A stretch of DNA of 64,000 nucleotides from Leptotrichia sp. oral taxon 221 (GCF_018128245.1 NZ_CP072378.1:682001-746000); one strand, 5' to 3'. Shown: positions 25,545 to 35,979, counted from the stretch's first letter. Notes: generated by a model from the letters alone, not told the origin. Numbers and translations: made by a program.

Positions 25545-27317
25545 TTGAAAGTAGGAAAAATAATAAAAGTTTCAGGACCTTTAGTTGTTGCTGAAGGTAT
25601 GGATGAAGCAAATGTATATGACGTTGTAAAAGTATCCGATAGTAAACTGATTGGAGAAATAATTGAAATGAGAGGAGACAGGGCTTCTATACAGGTTTAT
25701 GAAGAAACTGTAGGTATAGGACCTGGAGAACCAGTTTATTCGACTGGAGAACCTCTTAGTGTTGAGTTGGGACCAGGGTTGCTAGAAGCTATGTTTGATG
25801 GGATTCAAAGACCTTTGAAGGAATTCCAGGAAAAAGCAGGAGACTTTTTGAATAAAGGGGTAGAAGTACCTTCATTAAATAGAGAGAAAAAATGGGATTT
25901 TGAACCAGTAGCCTCAGTAGGAGATAAAGTTGAAGCTGGAGATATAATAGGAACTGTTCAAGAAACAGCAGTGGTTAATCATAAAATTATGATTCCATAC
26001 GGTGTAAAAGGAACAATAAAATTTATTAAAAAAGGAAGTTTTACGGTAGTTGAAACAGTTGCTGTAATTGAAACTCCAAAAGGTGATGTGGAAGTACAAA
26101 TGATGCAAAAATGGCCTGTAAGAAGAGGTAGAAAATATGCTAAAAAATTGAATCCAGAAGCACCATTAATAACAGGACAAAGAGTCATCGATACATTTTT
26201 CCCAGTAACAAAAGGTGGAACTGCCTGTGTACCAGGACCATTCGGATCAGGAAAAACAGTAGTGCAACACCAAATGGCAAAATGGGCAGATGCTCAAATA
26301 ATTGTTTATGTAGGATGTGGAGAACGTGGAAATGAGATGACAGACGTTCTTATGGAATTCCCTGAAATAATAGATCCTAAAACTGGAGAATCATTAATGA
26401 AAAGAACAGTATTAATTGCAAATACTTCAAATATGCCAGTTGCGGCAAGGGAAGCGAGTATTTATACTGGAATTACAATTGCTGAGTACTTTAGGGATAT
26501 GGGATATTCAGTAGCAATAATGGCTGATTCTACATCAAGATGGGCAGAGGCATTAAGAGAAATGTCAGGAAGACTTGAAGAAATGCCAGGAGATGAAGGA
26601 TATCCAGCATACTTAGGTTCAAGAGCAGCTGAGTTTTATGAAAGAGCTGGACACGTTGTTTGTTTAGGAAAAGATGAAAGAGAAGGAGCATTAACAGTTA
26701 TTGGTGCGGTTTCTCCTCCAGGTGGAGATATTTCAGAACCAGTTTCGCAAGCAACATTGAGAATTGTTAAAGTGTTCTGGGGATTAGATGCAAACTTGGC
26801 TTACAGAAGACATTTCCCAGCAATTAACTGGTTGAATTCGTATACATTGTATCAAACAAAAGTTGATGGATGGATGGATAAAAATATAGGTCCAGCATTC
26901 TCAAAAAATAGAGCTAGAGCGATGGCTTTATTACAAGAAGAAAATAGTTTACAAGAAATTGTAAGATTGGTTGGTAAAGATACTTTATCTGAAAAAGATC
27001 AATTGAAATTAGAAGTAGCTAAATCAATAAGAGAAGATTATTTACAACAAAATGCATTTATGGAATCTGATACATATACTTCATTAGAAAAACAAGAAAA
27101 AATGCTAGCTTTAGTTTTAAAATTCTATGATGAAGGTAATAGAGGATTAGAACATGGAGCATATTTGAATGAAATTGCTTCACTTGAAGTAAGAGATAGA
27201 ATAGCGAGAGCTAAATACTTACCAGAAGATGAATTATTCAAAATTGATGAAATTGGAAAAGAATTAGAAAATGCAATAGATGATCTTATAGCAAAAGGAG
27301 GTGCATTAGATGCTTAA
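25545..27317 (+). CDS. ntpA: V-type ATPase catalytic subunit A
   Basis: A 590-residue catalytic subunit. The P-loop GPFGSGKT is at about residues 231-238, after the non-homologous insert (about 110-200) that distinguishes V-type A subunits from F-type beta. The arginine-containing and catalytic regions ([34 protein letters not shown]) are intact. It hydrolyses ATP in the head of the pump. TTG start at 25545, preceded by AAAGGAG. It overlaps ntpB by 8 bases. Confidence 0.98.
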   Translation: MKVGKIIKVSGPLVVAEGMDEANVYDVVKVSDSKLIGEIIEMRGDRASIQVYEETVGIGPGEPVYSTGEPLSVELGPGLLEAMFDGIQRPLKEFQEKAGDFLNKGVEVPSLNREKKWDFEPVASVGDKVEAGDIIGTVQETAVVNHKIMIPYGVKGTIKFIKKGSFTVVETVAVIETPKGDVEVQMMQKWPVRRGRKYAKKLNPEAPLITGQRVIDTFFPVTKGGTACVPGPFGSGKTVVQHQMAKWADAQIIVYVGCGERGNEMTDVLMEFPEIIDPKTGESLMKRTVLIANTSNMPVAAREASIYTGITIAEYFRDMGYSVAIMADSTSRWAEALREMSGRLEEMPGDEGYPAYLGSRAAEFYERAGHVVCLGKDEREGALTVIGAVSPPGGDISEPVSQATLRIVKVFWGLDANLAYRRHFPAINWLNSYTLYQTKVDGWMDKNIGPAFSKNRARAMALLQEENSLQEIVRLVGKDTLSEKDQLKLEVAKSIREDYLQQNAFMESDTYTSLEKQEKMLALVLKFYDEGNRGLEHGAYLNEIASLEVRDRIARAKYLPEDELFKIDEIGKELENAIDDLIAKGGALDA

Positions 27318-28689
27318 GGAATACAAAACTATAACTGAAGTAGTAGGACCTTTGATGGTAGTTGAAGGTGTTGAAGGAATAAAATATTATGAATTAGTTG
27401 ATATTGAAACTCAAACTGGAGAATTAAGAAGAGGTAGGGTCCTTGAAGTAAATGGAGATAAAGCAATGGTTCAATTATTTGAAAACTCTGCTGGATTAAA
27501 TTTGAAAGATTCAAAAGTTAGATTTTTAGGAAGACCTTTATCATTGGGTGTATCTGAAGATATGATAGGAAGAGTATTTGATGGAATGGGTAGACCAAAA
27601 GATAATGGTCCAAAAATTATTCCAGAAAAAACATTAGATATTGAAGGAACTGCGATTAATCCAGTTTCCAGAGATTACCCTTCAGAGTTTATTCAAACAG
27701 GAATTTCTGCAATTGACGGATTGAATACATTGGTTAGAGGACAAAAATTACCAATATTCTCTGGTTCAGGGATGCCACATGCTGACTTAGCAGCACAAAT
27801 AGCTAGACAAGCCAGAGTACTTGGTACTGATTCAAAATTTGCGGTTGTATTTGGTGCGATTGGGATAACTTTTGAAGAAGCACAATTCTTTATTGATGAC
27901 TTCAAAAAAACAGGAGCAATTGATAGAACTGTATTATTTATGAACTTAGCTAATGATCCAGCAATTGAAAGAATTGCAACACCAAGAATGGCACTTACGT
28001 GTGCAGAATATTTAGCATTTGAAAAAGGTATGCACGTGTTAGTAATTTTAACAGATTTGACTAACTATTGTGAAGCGTTGAGGGAAGTATCAGCAGCTAG
28101 AAAAGAAGTTCCAGGAAGAAGAGGATATCCAGGATACTTGTATACCGATTTATCAACTTTATATGAAAGAGCAGGAAGAATTAAAGGTAGAGAAGGTTCA
28201 ATAACACAAATACCAATATTAACAATGCCAGAAGATGATAAAACGCATCCAATTCCAGATTTGACTGGATATATAACAGAAGGGCAGATTATTTTATCAA
28301 GGGAATTGTATAAACAAAACTTGATGCCACCAATTGATGTATTGCCGTCACTTTCAAGATTGAAAGATAAAGGGATAGGTAAAAATAAAACTAGAGAAGA
28401 TCATGCAGATACGATGAATCAATTATTTGCGGCTTATGCGACAGGAAAAGAAGCAAAAGAATTAGCAGTAATTCTAGGAGAATCTGCATTATCAGATACA
28501 GATAAGGCGTTTGTTAAATTTACGAATGCGTTTGAAGAAAAATATGTAGCTCAAGGATTTGAAACAAACAGAACGATAGAAGAAACTTTAAACTTAGGTT
28601 GGGAATTATTAAAAATATTACCTAGAACAGAATTAAAAAGAATTAGAGATGAATATTTGGAAAAATATCTACCAGCAGGAGATGAATAA
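27310..28689 (+). CDS. ntpB: V-type ATPase subunit B
   Basis: A 459-residue regulatory head subunit. It has the beta-barrel opening ([20 protein letters not shown]), no true P-loop ([19 protein letters not shown] instead of GxxxxGKT), and the arginine-finger region near [19 protein letters not shown]-like [12 protein letters not shown]. Such B subunits complete the catalytic interface with A. Starts inside the end of ntpA with GGAGGTG just before the ATG. Length and order are standard. Confidence 0.98.
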   Translation: MLKEYKTITEVVGPLMVVEGVEGIKYYELVDIETQTGELRRGRVLEVNGDKAMVQLFENSAGLNLKDSKVRFLGRPLSLGVSEDMIGRVFDGMGRPKDNGPKIIPEKTLDIEGTAINPVSRDYPSEFIQTGISAIDGLNTLVRGQKLPIFSGSGMPHADLAAQIARQARVLGTDSKFAVVFGAIGITFEEAQFFIDDFKKTGAIDRTVLFMNLANDPAIERIATPRMALTCAEYLAFEKGMHVLVILTDLTNYCEALREVSAARKEVPGRRGYPGYLYTDLSTLYERAGRIKGREGSITQIPILTMPEDDKTHPIPDLTGYITEGQIILSRELYKQNLMPPIDVLPSLSRLKDKGIGKNKTREDHADTMNQLFAAYATGKEAKELAVILGESALSDTDKAFVKFTNAFEEKYVAQGFETNRTIEETLNLGWELLKILPRTELKRIRDEYLEKYLPAGDE

Positions 28690-28691
28690 TT

Positions 28692-29333
28692 ATGGCAAGA
28701 TTAAATGTCAATCCTACTAGGATGGAGTTATCTAAGTTAAAGATTCGTTTGAAAACAGCATCAAGTGGGCACAAATTGTTAAAAGATAAACAAGATGAGC
28801 TTATGAGACAATTTATTGAAATGATTAAGCAAAATAAAAAGTTGCGTGAAAAAGTTGAAGTAAGACTACAAGATTCATTCAAAGATTTTCTTTTAGCGAG
28901 AGGTGTAATGTCAGATGAAATGCTTGAAAATGCGATCGCATATCCAAAAGAAAAAATTAGTGTGAATATCACTAAAAAAAATATTATGAGTGTTAATGTT
29001 CCTAAAATGGAATTTATTAGAGATGAAACAAGTGCCGAAGGTTCGATATATCCTTATGGGTATGCTCAAACATCAGCTGATTTGGATGATGCAATTGATG
29101 GATTAAGCAATGTAATGTCTGAGTTATTAGAATTGTCTGAAATTGAAAAAGCGTGTCAATTAATGGCGGATGAAGTTGAAAAAACAAGACGTCGTGTTAA
29201 TGCTTTGGAATATAGAACGATACCTCAGTTAAAAGAAACAATAAGATTTATCCAAATGAAATTGGATGAAAATGAACGTGGAAGTATAACTAGATTAATG
29301 AAAGTAAAAGATATGATGGCTAATGCACAGTAA
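28692..29333 (+). CDS. ntpD: V-type ATPase subunit D (central rotor shaft)
   Basis: A 213-residue protein with long N- and C-terminal helices ([65 protein letters not shown]) that form the antiparallel coiled-coil axle of the pump. RVNALE is a family signature. It begins two bases after the ntpB stop and ends the operon; no strong terminator follows before the rpsO promoter. Confidence 0.95.
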   Translation: MARLNVNPTRMELSKLKIRLKTASSGHKLLKDKQDELMRQFIEMIKQNKKLREKVEVRLQDSFKDFLLARGVMSDEMLENAIAYPKEKISVNITKKNIMSVNVPKMEFIRDETSAEGSIYPYGYAQTSADLDDAIDGLSNVMSELLELSEIEKACQLMADEVEKTRRRVNALEYRTIPQLKETIRFIQMKLDENERGSITRLMKVKDMMANAQ

Positions 29334-29369
29334 GTGAAGAAAAATTCCTAACTTTCCAAAACTTTTTTC

Positions 29370-29398
29370 TTTACAAAAACTGTAAATTATGATATCAT
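29370..29398 (+). promoter_or_regulatory. Promoter of rpsO
   Basis: TTTACA (29370-29375), 17-base spacer, extended -10 TGATATCAT (-10 at 29393-29398). Confidence 0.65.
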
Positions 29399-29419
29399 AA
29401 CAAAGGTAATTTAATCTAT

Positions 29420-29442
29420 GAATATAAGTTGCCACTATATTC
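29420..29442 (+). ncRNA. Leader hairpin of rpsO (possible S15 autoregulatory site)
   Basis: GAATATA (29420-29426) and TATATTC (29436-29442) form a perfect 7-bp stem with a 9-base AGTTGCCAC loop in the untranslated leader, 20 bases before the ribosome site. S15 represses its own mRNA through leader structures in several phyla; the assignment here is by analogy. Confidence 0.4.
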
Positions 29443-29480
29443 TTGGATTGGATAATATATAATTAGGAGGAAATTAAACA

Positions 29481-29744
29481 ATGGCAATGAGATCAAAACA
29501 AGAAATTATTGAAGAATTTGGAAAAAATGCACAAGATACTGGATCTGCAGAAGTTCAAGTAGCTTTATTAACAGAAAGAATTAACCATTTAACAGGACAC
29601 TTGAAAGTTCATTTTAAAGATGTTCACTCAAGAGTTGGATTATTAAAAATGGTTGGTAAAAGAAGAAGATTATTAAACTACATTAAAAATAGAAATGTTG
29701 ATGATTACAGAAACTTAATCGAAAGATTAGGAATCAGAAAATAG
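29481..29744 (+). CDS. rpsO: 30S ribosomal protein S15
   Basis: An 87-residue S15 with the family blocks [23 protein letters not shown] and [23 protein letters not shown]15 binds the central domain of 16S rRNA early in small-subunit assembly. The gene has its own promoter, a structured leader, AGGAGG at good spacing and a strong terminator, so it is monocistronic; the usual pnp partner is not adjacent. Confidence 0.98.
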   Translation: MAMRSKQEIIEEFGKNAQDTGSAEVQVALLTERINHLTGHLKVHFKDVHSRVGLLKMVGKRRRLLNYIKNRNVDDYRNLIERLGIRK

Positions 29745-29758
29745 CAAAAGTAAATTGA

Positions 29759-29787
29759 AGCTATCTCGATTTGAGGTAGCTTTTTTT
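29759..29787 (+). terminator. Intrinsic terminator of rpsO
   Basis: AGCTATCTC / GAGGTAGCT form a 9-bp stem (one G-U pair) with a 5-base loop, followed by seven T. Confidence 0.88.
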
Positions 29788-29829
29788 GATATAAATTTGA
29801 TAAAAGTTATAGAAGAAATTATAAAAAAA

Positions 29830-29838
29830 TGTTATAAT
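29830..29838 (+). promoter_or_regulatory. Extended -10 promoter before the LpxL-like gene
   Basis: TGTTATAAT just after the rpsO terminator and about 100 bases before the next start codon; no good -35 at the normal distance. Confidence 0.5.
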
Positions 29839-29940
29839 TTTAAAAAATAAATATTTTAATAGATACTTTTTAGAGATAACCATAACAAGTAAGAACTATT
29901 ATGAGAATATTTATTATTTAGAAAAATTGGAGATTGTGAT

Positions 29941-30798
29941 ATGAAATATACATTTAGTGAAAATATTCAAGGATTTTTAGTGATTGGAATAAGAAAAATT
30001 CTATCTTTTATTCCGCTAAAAATGAGGTATAAATTTTTTGAAAATTTAGGGTTGTTGGCTTATTACTTGATAAAGAAAAGAAGAGAGTTAACGATTGATA
30101 ATATTAAAAATGCATTTCCTGAAAAAAGTGAGAAGGAAGTTATTGAAATTGCAAAAGGTTCTTATAAAACGATGGGAAAAATGATAATGACGTCGATTTA
30201 TTTGGAAGAAATTACGAAAAACGGGAATACAATTGTGGAAAATGAAGAATTGATGCTTGAGGCGTGTTCTCGTTCAGAAAAAGCTGTGATTATTGTTTCG
30301 TTACATTTAGGTGGATTTGAAGCTGGAAGTGTTATGCGAAATATTCGAAAATTTTATGCAGTATTTAGACGACAGAAAAATAGGAAATTAAATGATTTGA
30401 TGACAAAATGGAGAGAAGAAGGAGGACTTAATTCATTGCCATTGAAAGATACAGATGCTTTGAATAAGGCTTTAGGAGAGAAATGTATGATAGCATTGGC
30501 TTCAGATCATCATGGATCAGGTGTTGAGATTCAATTTTTTGGAAGACCAGTTGAAGCTGTAACTGGCCCTGCCTTATTAGGGTTTAAAAATAAGACTCCG
30601 TTGATTTTGACTTATGCAGTGTTTGAAGACAATGTAATTAAAATAAAAAATAAGAAAATTTTAGAAATAGAGAAAAAAGGAAAATTAAAAGAAACAATGC
30701 AATACAATATGCAAAAGATTTTCCATGAATTTGAAGAAATCATAAGAGAATATCCAGATCAGTATATGTGGCAACATAAAAGATGGAGAAAAAAATAA
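29941..30798 (+). CDS. Lipid A biosynthesis lauroyl/acyl-transferase (LpxL/HtrB family)
   Basis: A 285-residue membrane-associated acyltransferase. The HX4E catalytic motif is HLGGFE (His122, Glu127), followed by FRRQKNRKLNDLMTKWR and a later ALASDHHGSG...FFGRPVEAVTGPALLG block, which are LpxL/LpxM-type signatures. The family adds secondary acyl chains to Kdo-lipid A at the inner membrane. With waaA at 36442 it shows that the organism makes lipopolysaccharide, i.e. has an outer membrane. Which acyl chain is added cannot be told. Confidence 0.9.
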   Translation: MKYTFSENIQGFLVIGIRKILSFIPLKMRYKFFENLGLLAYYLIKKRRELTIDNIKNAFPEKSEKEVIEIAKGSYKTMGKMIMTSIYLEEITKNGNTIVENEELMLEACSRSEKAVIIVSLHLGGFEAGSVMRNIRKFYAVFRRQKNRKLNDLMTKWREEGGLNSLPLKDTDALNKALGEKCMIALASDHHGSGVEIQFFGRPVEAVTGPALLGFKNKTPLILTYAVFEDNVIKIKNKKILEIEKKGKLKETMQYNMQKIFHEFEEIIREYPDQYMWQHKRWRKK

Positions 30799-30815
30799 AA
30801 AATTAATTCACAGAC

Positions 30816-30844
30816 TTGAATATAAAAAAAAAGTGTGATAAAAT
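30816..30844 (+). promoter_or_regulatory. Promoter before the 130-aa lipoprotein
   Basis: TTGAAT (30816-30821), 17-base spacer, extended -10 TGATAAAAT (-10 at 30839-30844). Confidence 0.6.
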
Positions 30845-30874
30845 TATAAGGTAGACTTTTTGGAGGGAAAATAG

Positions 30875-31267
30875 ATGAAAAAATATTTATTTTTACCAAT
30901 TTTATTAATTTTTATGAGCTGTACATCATTAAATGCATCTACTACAGTAACGGAAACTAGTAAAATTAGTAATGAGATTACAACTGTAATCGAAGAATTA
31001 AAAGAAGTTGCAAGTTTAAATGAATATGATAAATTAGAAAACTTTTTTTTACCTACATTAAAAAATAAATATGTTGTTAAACAGCTTAAACAATATAATC
31101 TTTCAAATTTAACATTAGTATTTTCAGAAATTGATGTTATTTCAAAAGATAAGGCAAAAGGGACAATGGTAGTAAATTATGGTTCAGAGAGTAATTATTT
31201 TAAAATAACTTGGAAAATTTCTAATGATGGAAGTTGGAAAATTGCTGATGTAGTTGAAAAAAAATAG
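30875..31267 (+). CDS. Small lipoprotein of unknown function, 130 aa
   Basis: The N-terminus MKKYLFLPILLIFMSC carries a lipobox (FMSC, Cys at about residue 16), so it is probably lipid-anchored. The mature part has one region like an NTF2/DUF4878-type fold (LKEVASLNEYDKLENFFLP, then WKISNDGSWKIADVVEKK), where a small alpha/beta cone domain ends in a SWKIxxV strand; this is a weak resemblance. It lies 12 bases before rny and behind its own promoter, so rny is probably transcribed with it. Confidence 0.75.
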   Translation: MKKYLFLPILLIFMSCTSLNASTTVTETSKISNEITTVIEELKEVASLNEYDKLENFFLPTLKNKYVVKQLKQYNLSNLTLVFSEIDVISKDKAKGTMVVNYGSESNYFKITWKISNDGSWKIADVVEKK

Positions 31268-31279
31268 GAAAGGAGAAAA

Positions 31280-32854
31280 ATGAGCATATCAATAGTTATA
31301 TTGTTGATTGTTATTTTTTCTTTTTTAGCTTTTTTCATAGCTTATTTTTTTGGAAGCTCGATTTTTAAAAAGAAATATGGAGAATTGAGTGAATTAGAGC
31401 TAAGAATAATTGATGCAAAAAGAAGATTGGAATCATCAAAAAAAGAAGTTGAAAGAGAAATAGAATCGTTTAGAAAAGAAGAAACATTAAAAGTAAAAGA
31501 AGAACTGCTTAATGAAAAGAAAATAGCAGATGAAGAAATAAAAAAAATGAAATCTGAAATTGCTTTAAAAGAAGAAAGAATTGTAAAAAAAGAAGAAATT
31601 TTAGAGGGAAAAACAGAAAGATTAGAAGAAAAAGAATTCAAAATCGAAAGACATCGTGAAAAATTATCAAGAAAAGAAAATGAATTGAATGAATTGATTT
31701 CTAAGGAAGAGAAAGAGTTAGAAAGAATATCAGAATTGACGAAGGAAGATGCAGCTAAGATAATTCTTACTAAATTGGAAAATGAATTAGATCATGATAA
31801 AGCAGTTTTAATAAGAGATTTTGAGCATAATTTGGATAGAGAGAAAGACAGAATTTCCAAGAGAATTATTTCTACAGCTATTGGGAAAGCAGCTCCTGAT
31901 TATGTTATAGATTCGACAATTTCAGTTATTCAGTTGCCAAGTGAAGAGATGAAAGGTAGAATAATTGGAAGAGAAGGAAGAAATATTAGAGCAATTGAAG
32001 CAGCTACAGGAGTGGATTTGATTATAGATGATACGCCTGAAGCAGTTGTTTTATCATCATTTGATGGTGTTAGAAGAGAAGTGGCTAGAATTGCATTAGA
32101 AAAATTAATTTCTGATGGTAGAATTCATCCAACTAAAATAGAAGAAGTGGTTGCAAAAGCTCAAGGTGAAGTTGATGAAAGTATTTTAGATGCAGCAGAA
32201 CAAGCTATTTTAGAAGTTGGAATTCCTACATTGCCAAGAGAAGTGTTAAAAGTATTAGGAAGATTGAAATTTAGAACATCATTTGGACAAAATATTTTAC
32301 AACATTCAATTGAAGTAGCACATATTGCTACGGCACTTGCGGCAGAAGTTGGTGCTAATGTGGAAGTGGCTAAGAGAGCAGCTTTGTTGCATGATATCGG
32401 TAAGGCATTTTCTCATGAACAAGAAGGATCGCATGCTTTAAATGGTGGAGAATTCTTGAGAAAATTCTCTAAAGAAAATGAGATTGTTATAAATGCTGTA
32501 GAAGCGCATCACAATGAAGTAGAGCAATTGAGTATTGAAGCTGTGTTAGTTCAAGCTGCAGACTCGATATCAGCATCAAGACCAGGAGCTAGAAGAGAAA
32601 CATTGTCTAATTATTTGAAGAGATTGGAACAATTGGAGGAAATAGCAAATAGTCATGAAGGAATTGAAAGCTCGTATGCAATACAAGCTGGAAGAGAATT
32701 GAGATTGATTGTTCATCCAGATAAAATTGATGATGATAAAGCTACGATTTTGTCTAGGGAAGTTGCTAAGGAAATTGAAGAAAAAATGCAATATCCAGGA
32801 CAAATTAGAGTAACTGTAATAAGAGAAACAAGAGCGGTTGAATACGCAAAATAA
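31280..32854 (+). CDS. rny: Ribonuclease Y
   Basis: A 524-residue endoribonuclease that starts mRNA decay. An N-terminal membrane helix (about 4-25) is followed by a long charged coiled coil (about 30-200), a KH RNA-binding domain (MKGRIIGREGRNIRAIEAATGVDLIIDD, about 220-247) and an HD domain (HSIEVAHIATALAAEVG, then AALLHDIGKA, about 340-375) that holds the catalytic metal. Length and order are typical. The membrane anchor puts it at the inner face of the inner membrane. ymdB, its frequent neighbour in Firmicutes, follows after one gene. Confidence 0.97.
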   Translation: MSISIVILLIVIFSFLAFFIAYFFGSSIFKKKYGELSELELRIIDAKRRLESSKKEVEREIESFRKEETLKVKEELLNEKKIADEEIKKMKSEIALKEERIVKKEEILEGKTERLEEKEFKIERHREKLSRKENELNELISKEEKELERISELTKEDAAKIILTKLENELDHDKAVLIRDFEHNLDREKDRISKRIISTAIGKAAPDYVIDSTISVIQLPSEEMKGRIIGREGRNIRAIEAATGVDLIIDDTPEAVVLSSFDGVRREVARIALEKLISDGRIHPTKIEEVVAKAQGEVDESILDAAEQAILEVGIPTLPREVLKVLGRLKFRTSFGQNILQHSIEVAHIATALAAEVGANVEVAKRAALLHDIGKAFSHEQEGSHALNGGEFLRKFSKENEIVINAVEAHHNEVEQLSIEAVLVQAADSISASRPGARRETLSNYLKRLEQLEEIANSHEGIESSYAIQAGRELRLIVHPDKIDDDKATILSREVAKEIEEKMQYPGQIRVTVIRETRAVEYAK

Positions 32855-32865
32855 ATAAAAATAAT

Positions 32866-32896
32866 AAACTGTCTTTAAATAGGGCAGTTTTATTAT
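32866..32896 (+). terminator. Terminator after rny
   Basis: AAACTGTC / GGCAGTTT stem (8 bp, one G-U) with a TTTAAATAG loop, then TTTTATTATTATT. Confidence 0.7.
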
Positions 32897-32967
32897 TATT
32901 TATTAATGTTTTATTAAATATAAAAGATGTAATATTATAATAAAAGTAGAGTAATGGAAGGAGGAAA

Positions 32968-33447
32968 ATGATAAGACAAGCATTAGAAAAAGATGTAGAA
33001 AAAATAGGAAAATTGATGTACCAAATTCATAAAGTTCATTCTGATGGAAGACCAGATATATTTGTGGTTGGAGATAGAAAACTTAGTGATGATGAATTAA
33101 AAAATCTTATAGAAGATTATGAAATGAGACCAGTTTTCGTTTATACAGATGATAATGATGAGGTTTTAGGATACATCATGTGTCAATATGAAGAGACAGG
33201 CGGTGGGAATGCTTTAGTTGCTAGAAAAGTATTATATATAGATGATTTTTGTGTGGATGAAAGTGCTAGAGGACAGCAAATTGGAACGAAATTGTATAAT
33301 TTTGTGACAGAGGTAGCTAAAAATAATGGATGCCAGAGCATAACTTTACATGTTTGGAATTTTAACGAAGGTGCAAAGAAATTTTATGAAAAAATAGGTT
33401 TTAAACCATTGAAAATATTGATGGAAAGAAAATTAGAAAGTGAGTAA
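32968..33447 (+). CDS. GNAT-family N-acetyltransferase
   Basis: A 159-residue single-domain GNAT protein. The acetyl-CoA pyrophosphate-binding motif A is YIDDFCVDESARGQQIGTKLYNFV (about 90-113, with RGQQIG), and motif B is ITLHVWNFNEGAKKFYEKIGFKP (about 127-149). The N-terminus IRQALEKDVEKIGKLMYQIH is the usual GNAT first strand-helix. The substrate cannot be inferred. GGAGG precedes the ATG, and the following gene starts two bases after the stop. Confidence 0.9.
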   Translation: MIRQALEKDVEKIGKLMYQIHKVHSDGRPDIFVVGDRKLSDDELKNLIEDYEMRPVFVYTDDNDEVLGYIMCQYEETGGGNALVARKVLYIDDFCVDESARGQQIGTKLYNFVTEVAKNNGCQSITLHVWNFNEGAKKFYEKIGFKPLKILMERKLESE

Positions 33448-33449
33448 AA

Positions 33450-34229
33450 ATGAAAGTATTAATAATAGGAGATATTGTAGGACAACCAGGTAGAAATATT
33501 TTGTTTAAATTTTTAGAAAAAAGAAAACAGAATTATGATTTTATAATTGTAAATGGAGAAAATTCAGCTGGAGGTTTTGGAATTAATATAAAAATAGCTG
33601 AACAATTTTTTCAAAGAGGTGCAGATGTAATTACTTTGGGGAATCACAGTTGGGATAAAAGAGAGATTTATCCTTATATAAATGAGCACAAAAATTTGAT
33701 TAGACCACTTAATTTTGCAAAAGGTGCACCAGGAAATGGGTATACGATAGTTGAGAAAAATGGGATTAAAGTAGCAGTTATTAATGCGCAAGGAAAGGTG
33801 TTTATGCCACCTATAGCTTGTCCATTTTTAGCAGTTGAGGAAGTTTTACCTGAAATAAAAGAGAAGACAGATATTATAATTCTTGATTTTCATGGTGAGG
33901 CGACTTCTGAAAAACAAGCGATGGGATGGAATTTGACTGGAAAAGTATCGGTTGTTTACGGTACGCATACTCATACGCAAACTGCTGACGAGAGAATTTT
34001 ACCAGGAGGAACTGCTTATATTTCTGATGTTGGAATGACTGGTGGACATGATGGAATTTTAGGAATGAATAGACGAGAAAGTATTCAAAAGTTCAAAGAT
34101 GGAATGCCAGCAAGATATTCTGTTTGTGAGGAAAATCCTAGAATAAATGGGATAGAAGTAGAAATTGATGAAAAAACTGGAAAAGCAATTTCTATAGAGA
34201 GAGTAAACATGGGATACAATGAAGTTTAA
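33450..34229 (+). CDS. YmdB-family metallophosphoesterase
   Basis: A 259-residue protein of the TIGR00282/YmdB family. Metal-ligand motifs are visible in order: GDIVGQPGR (Asp8), NGENSAGGFG (Asn/Glu around 36-38), GNHSWD (about 67-72), DFHGEATSEK and GTHTHTQTADERILP. B. subtilis YmdB is a phosphodiesterase with activity on 2',3'-cyclic nucleotides that affects biofilm gene expression. It lies two genes after rny, similar to the ymdA(rny)-ymdB order. Confidence 0.92.
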   Translation: MKVLIIGDIVGQPGRNILFKFLEKRKQNYDFIIVNGENSAGGFGINIKIAEQFFQRGADVITLGNHSWDKREIYPYINEHKNLIRPLNFAKGAPGNGYTIVEKNGIKVAVINAQGKVFMPPIACPFLAVEEVLPEIKEKTDIIILDFHGEATSEKQAMGWNLTGKVSVVYGTHTHTQTADERILPGGTAYISDVGMTGGHDGILGMNRRESIQKFKDGMPARYSVCEENPRINGIEVEIDEKTGKAISIERVNMGYNEV

Positions 34230-34271
34230 GAAAAAGGTAAGAATGAAAATTTATGAAATGAGAAGGTAAAA

Positions 34272-35192
34272 ATGAATTGGATTAAAGTAAAAATAGATTA
34301 TTTTTCTAATACATTAGAAGAGACAAAATCAAAATTAATAAATATGTTTGAAGAGATTGGAATTAAGCAAATAGAAGTAATCGATTATTTTTCAGATAAT
34401 TCTCTTGATTACAATATTAACTTCAAGAAAAAAAGTGAAATTTGGAGTATAATTGGTTATATTGTTAACAATAGATTTTCTAAGCTAAAATTAAATATTA
34501 TTTCTGATAAATTGAAAGAGTTTTCTTTGGATGATGAAGAATTTATGTATGAAATTTATACTTCTGAATGTAGTGATGATGATTGGAAAGATGAGTGGAA
34601 AAAATATTTTCATACTGTGAATATAACAGATAATATAATAATTAAGCCTAGTTGGGATGATTATGAAGCTAGTGAAGGAGAAACTGTGATAGAAATTGAT
34701 CCAGGAATGGCTTTTGGGACCGGGACTCATGAAACAACGGCTTTATGTGTGGAATTTTTAGAAAAATATGTTCCAGGGAAGAAGAAATTGCTTGATATAG
34801 GTTGTGGTTCAGGGATTTTGATGTTAATCGGTAAGATACTAGGAGTAGAAAAGGTTGTTGGAATTGATATTGATAGCAATGTAAAAGATGTTGTAATTGA
34901 AAATTTTGAGAAAAATAATATAAAAGATAATTATGAAATTATAATTGGTGACTTGGTTGAAGATATTAATGAAAAATATGATTTAGTTGTATCAAATATT
35001 TTGGTTGATGTTTTGACAGAATTATTGGAAAATATTGAGAAAACGCTAGAAAAAGGAGCGACAATTATTTTTTCTGGGATAATAAAAGATAAAGAAGAGG
35101 AATTTTTAAGAAAAACAAAAGAGCATAATTTAATTGAAATTGATAGAAATGAGAAGAATAATTGGGTTTCATTAGTTTTTAAATATAATTAA
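34272..35192 (+). CDS. prmA: Ribosomal protein L11 methyltransferase
   Basis: A 306-residue SAM-dependent methyltransferase. The N-terminal substrate domain precedes the diagnostic DPGMAFGTGTHETT (about 140-153) and motif I LLDIGCGSGIL (about 173-183), then VGIDID and VSNILVDVL, the PrmA-type NPF-like catalytic-loop position. PrmA trimethylates ribosomal protein L11; the modification is dispensable in most bacteria. It starts 42 bases after ymdB, in the same apparent operon. Confidence 0.94.
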   Translation: MNWIKVKIDYFSNTLEETKSKLINMFEEIGIKQIEVIDYFSDNSLDYNINFKKKSEIWSIIGYIVNNRFSKLKLNIISDKLKEFSLDDEEFMYEIYTSECSDDDWKDEWKKYFHTVNITDNIIIKPSWDDYEASEGETVIEIDPGMAFGTGTHETTALCVEFLEKYVPGKKKLLDIGCGSGILMLIGKILGVEKVVGIDIDSNVKDVVIENFEKNNIKDNYEIIIGDLVEDINEKYDLVVSNILVDVLTELLENIEKTLEKGATIIFSGIIKDKEEEFLRKTKEHNLIEIDRNEKNNWVSLVFKYN

Positions 35193-35241
35193 ATAAACTA
35201 AACAATAAAATTATTTTAAAATAGAAAAAATAGGAGAAAAA

Positions 35242-35895
35242 ATGATAATTGCAATTGATGGACCTGCTGGGAGCGGAAAAAGTACGATTTCTAAACTTGT
35301 AGCGAAAGATTTAGACTTAATTTATCTTGATACTGGAGCAATGTATCGTCTTGTAACTTTAAAGGCTTTAAAAATGGGTATCTTAGATGAAAATTTAGAA
35401 AATTTGGATAAAATAAATGAATTGCTTGATAATTTGGAGATTGATATTCGAGAGGATGGATTTTATCTAGATGGTGTTGATGTGAGTGAGGAAATTAGAA
35501 AGCCGATTGTTTCGGAAAATGTGTCTAAAATAGCTGCTATTAAGGAAGTAAGAATAAAAATGGTTGATTTACAAAGGGCATTTTCTAAGGCAAAAAATGT
35601 TATTTTGGATGGAAGAGATATTGGAACAGTTGTTTTTCCAAATGCCGACTTAAAGGTTTTCTTGGTGGCGGATGCTAGAGAGAGAGCGAATAGACGTTAT
35701 AAAGAATTGACTGAAAAGGGAGAAAATGTTTCTTTGGAAGAGATTTATCAAAATATATTGATGAGAGATAAAATTGATTCTACAAGAGAAGAGGCACCTT
35801 TAAAAAAAGCTGAAGATGCAGTGGAAGTAGATACAACTTCTAAAAATATAGATGAGGTTAAGGAAAAAATATTGAATTTATACAAAAATTTGTAA
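35242..35895 (+). CDS. cmk: Cytidylate kinase
   Basis: A 217-residue nucleoside monophosphate kinase. P-loop GPAGSGKST (residues 7-15), LDTGAMYRLVTLKAL (acceptor base site) and DGRDIGTVVFPNADLKVFLVAD are cmk signatures, and the LID region RDKIDSTREEAPLKKAEDAVEVDTT is complete. It phosphorylates CMP and dCMP for nucleotide recycling. AGGAG lies before the ATG; it ends the run that starts with the GNAT gene. Confidence 0.97.
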   Translation: MIIAIDGPAGSGKSTISKLVAKDLDLIYLDTGAMYRLVTLKALKMGILDENLENLDKINELLDNLEIDIREDGFYLDGVDVSEEIRKPIVSENVSKIAAIKEVRIKMVDLQRAFSKAKNVILDGRDIGTVVFPNADLKVFLVADARERANRRYKELTEKGENVSLEEIYQNILMRDKIDSTREEAPLKKAEDAVEVDTTSKNIDEVKEKILNLYKNL

Positions 35896-35951
35896 AAAAT
35901 TAAAAAAATGGTTGCAAAGTTTAATAAAATTTGATATAAATAAAAAAATAC

Positions 35952-35979
35952 TGGACAAATACTGAAAATAGTGTATAAT
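35952..35979 (+). promoter_or_regulatory. Promoter of the HU gene
   Basis: TGGACA (35952-35957), 16-base spacer, TATAAT (35974-35979) directly preceded by TG. Confidence 0.6.
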
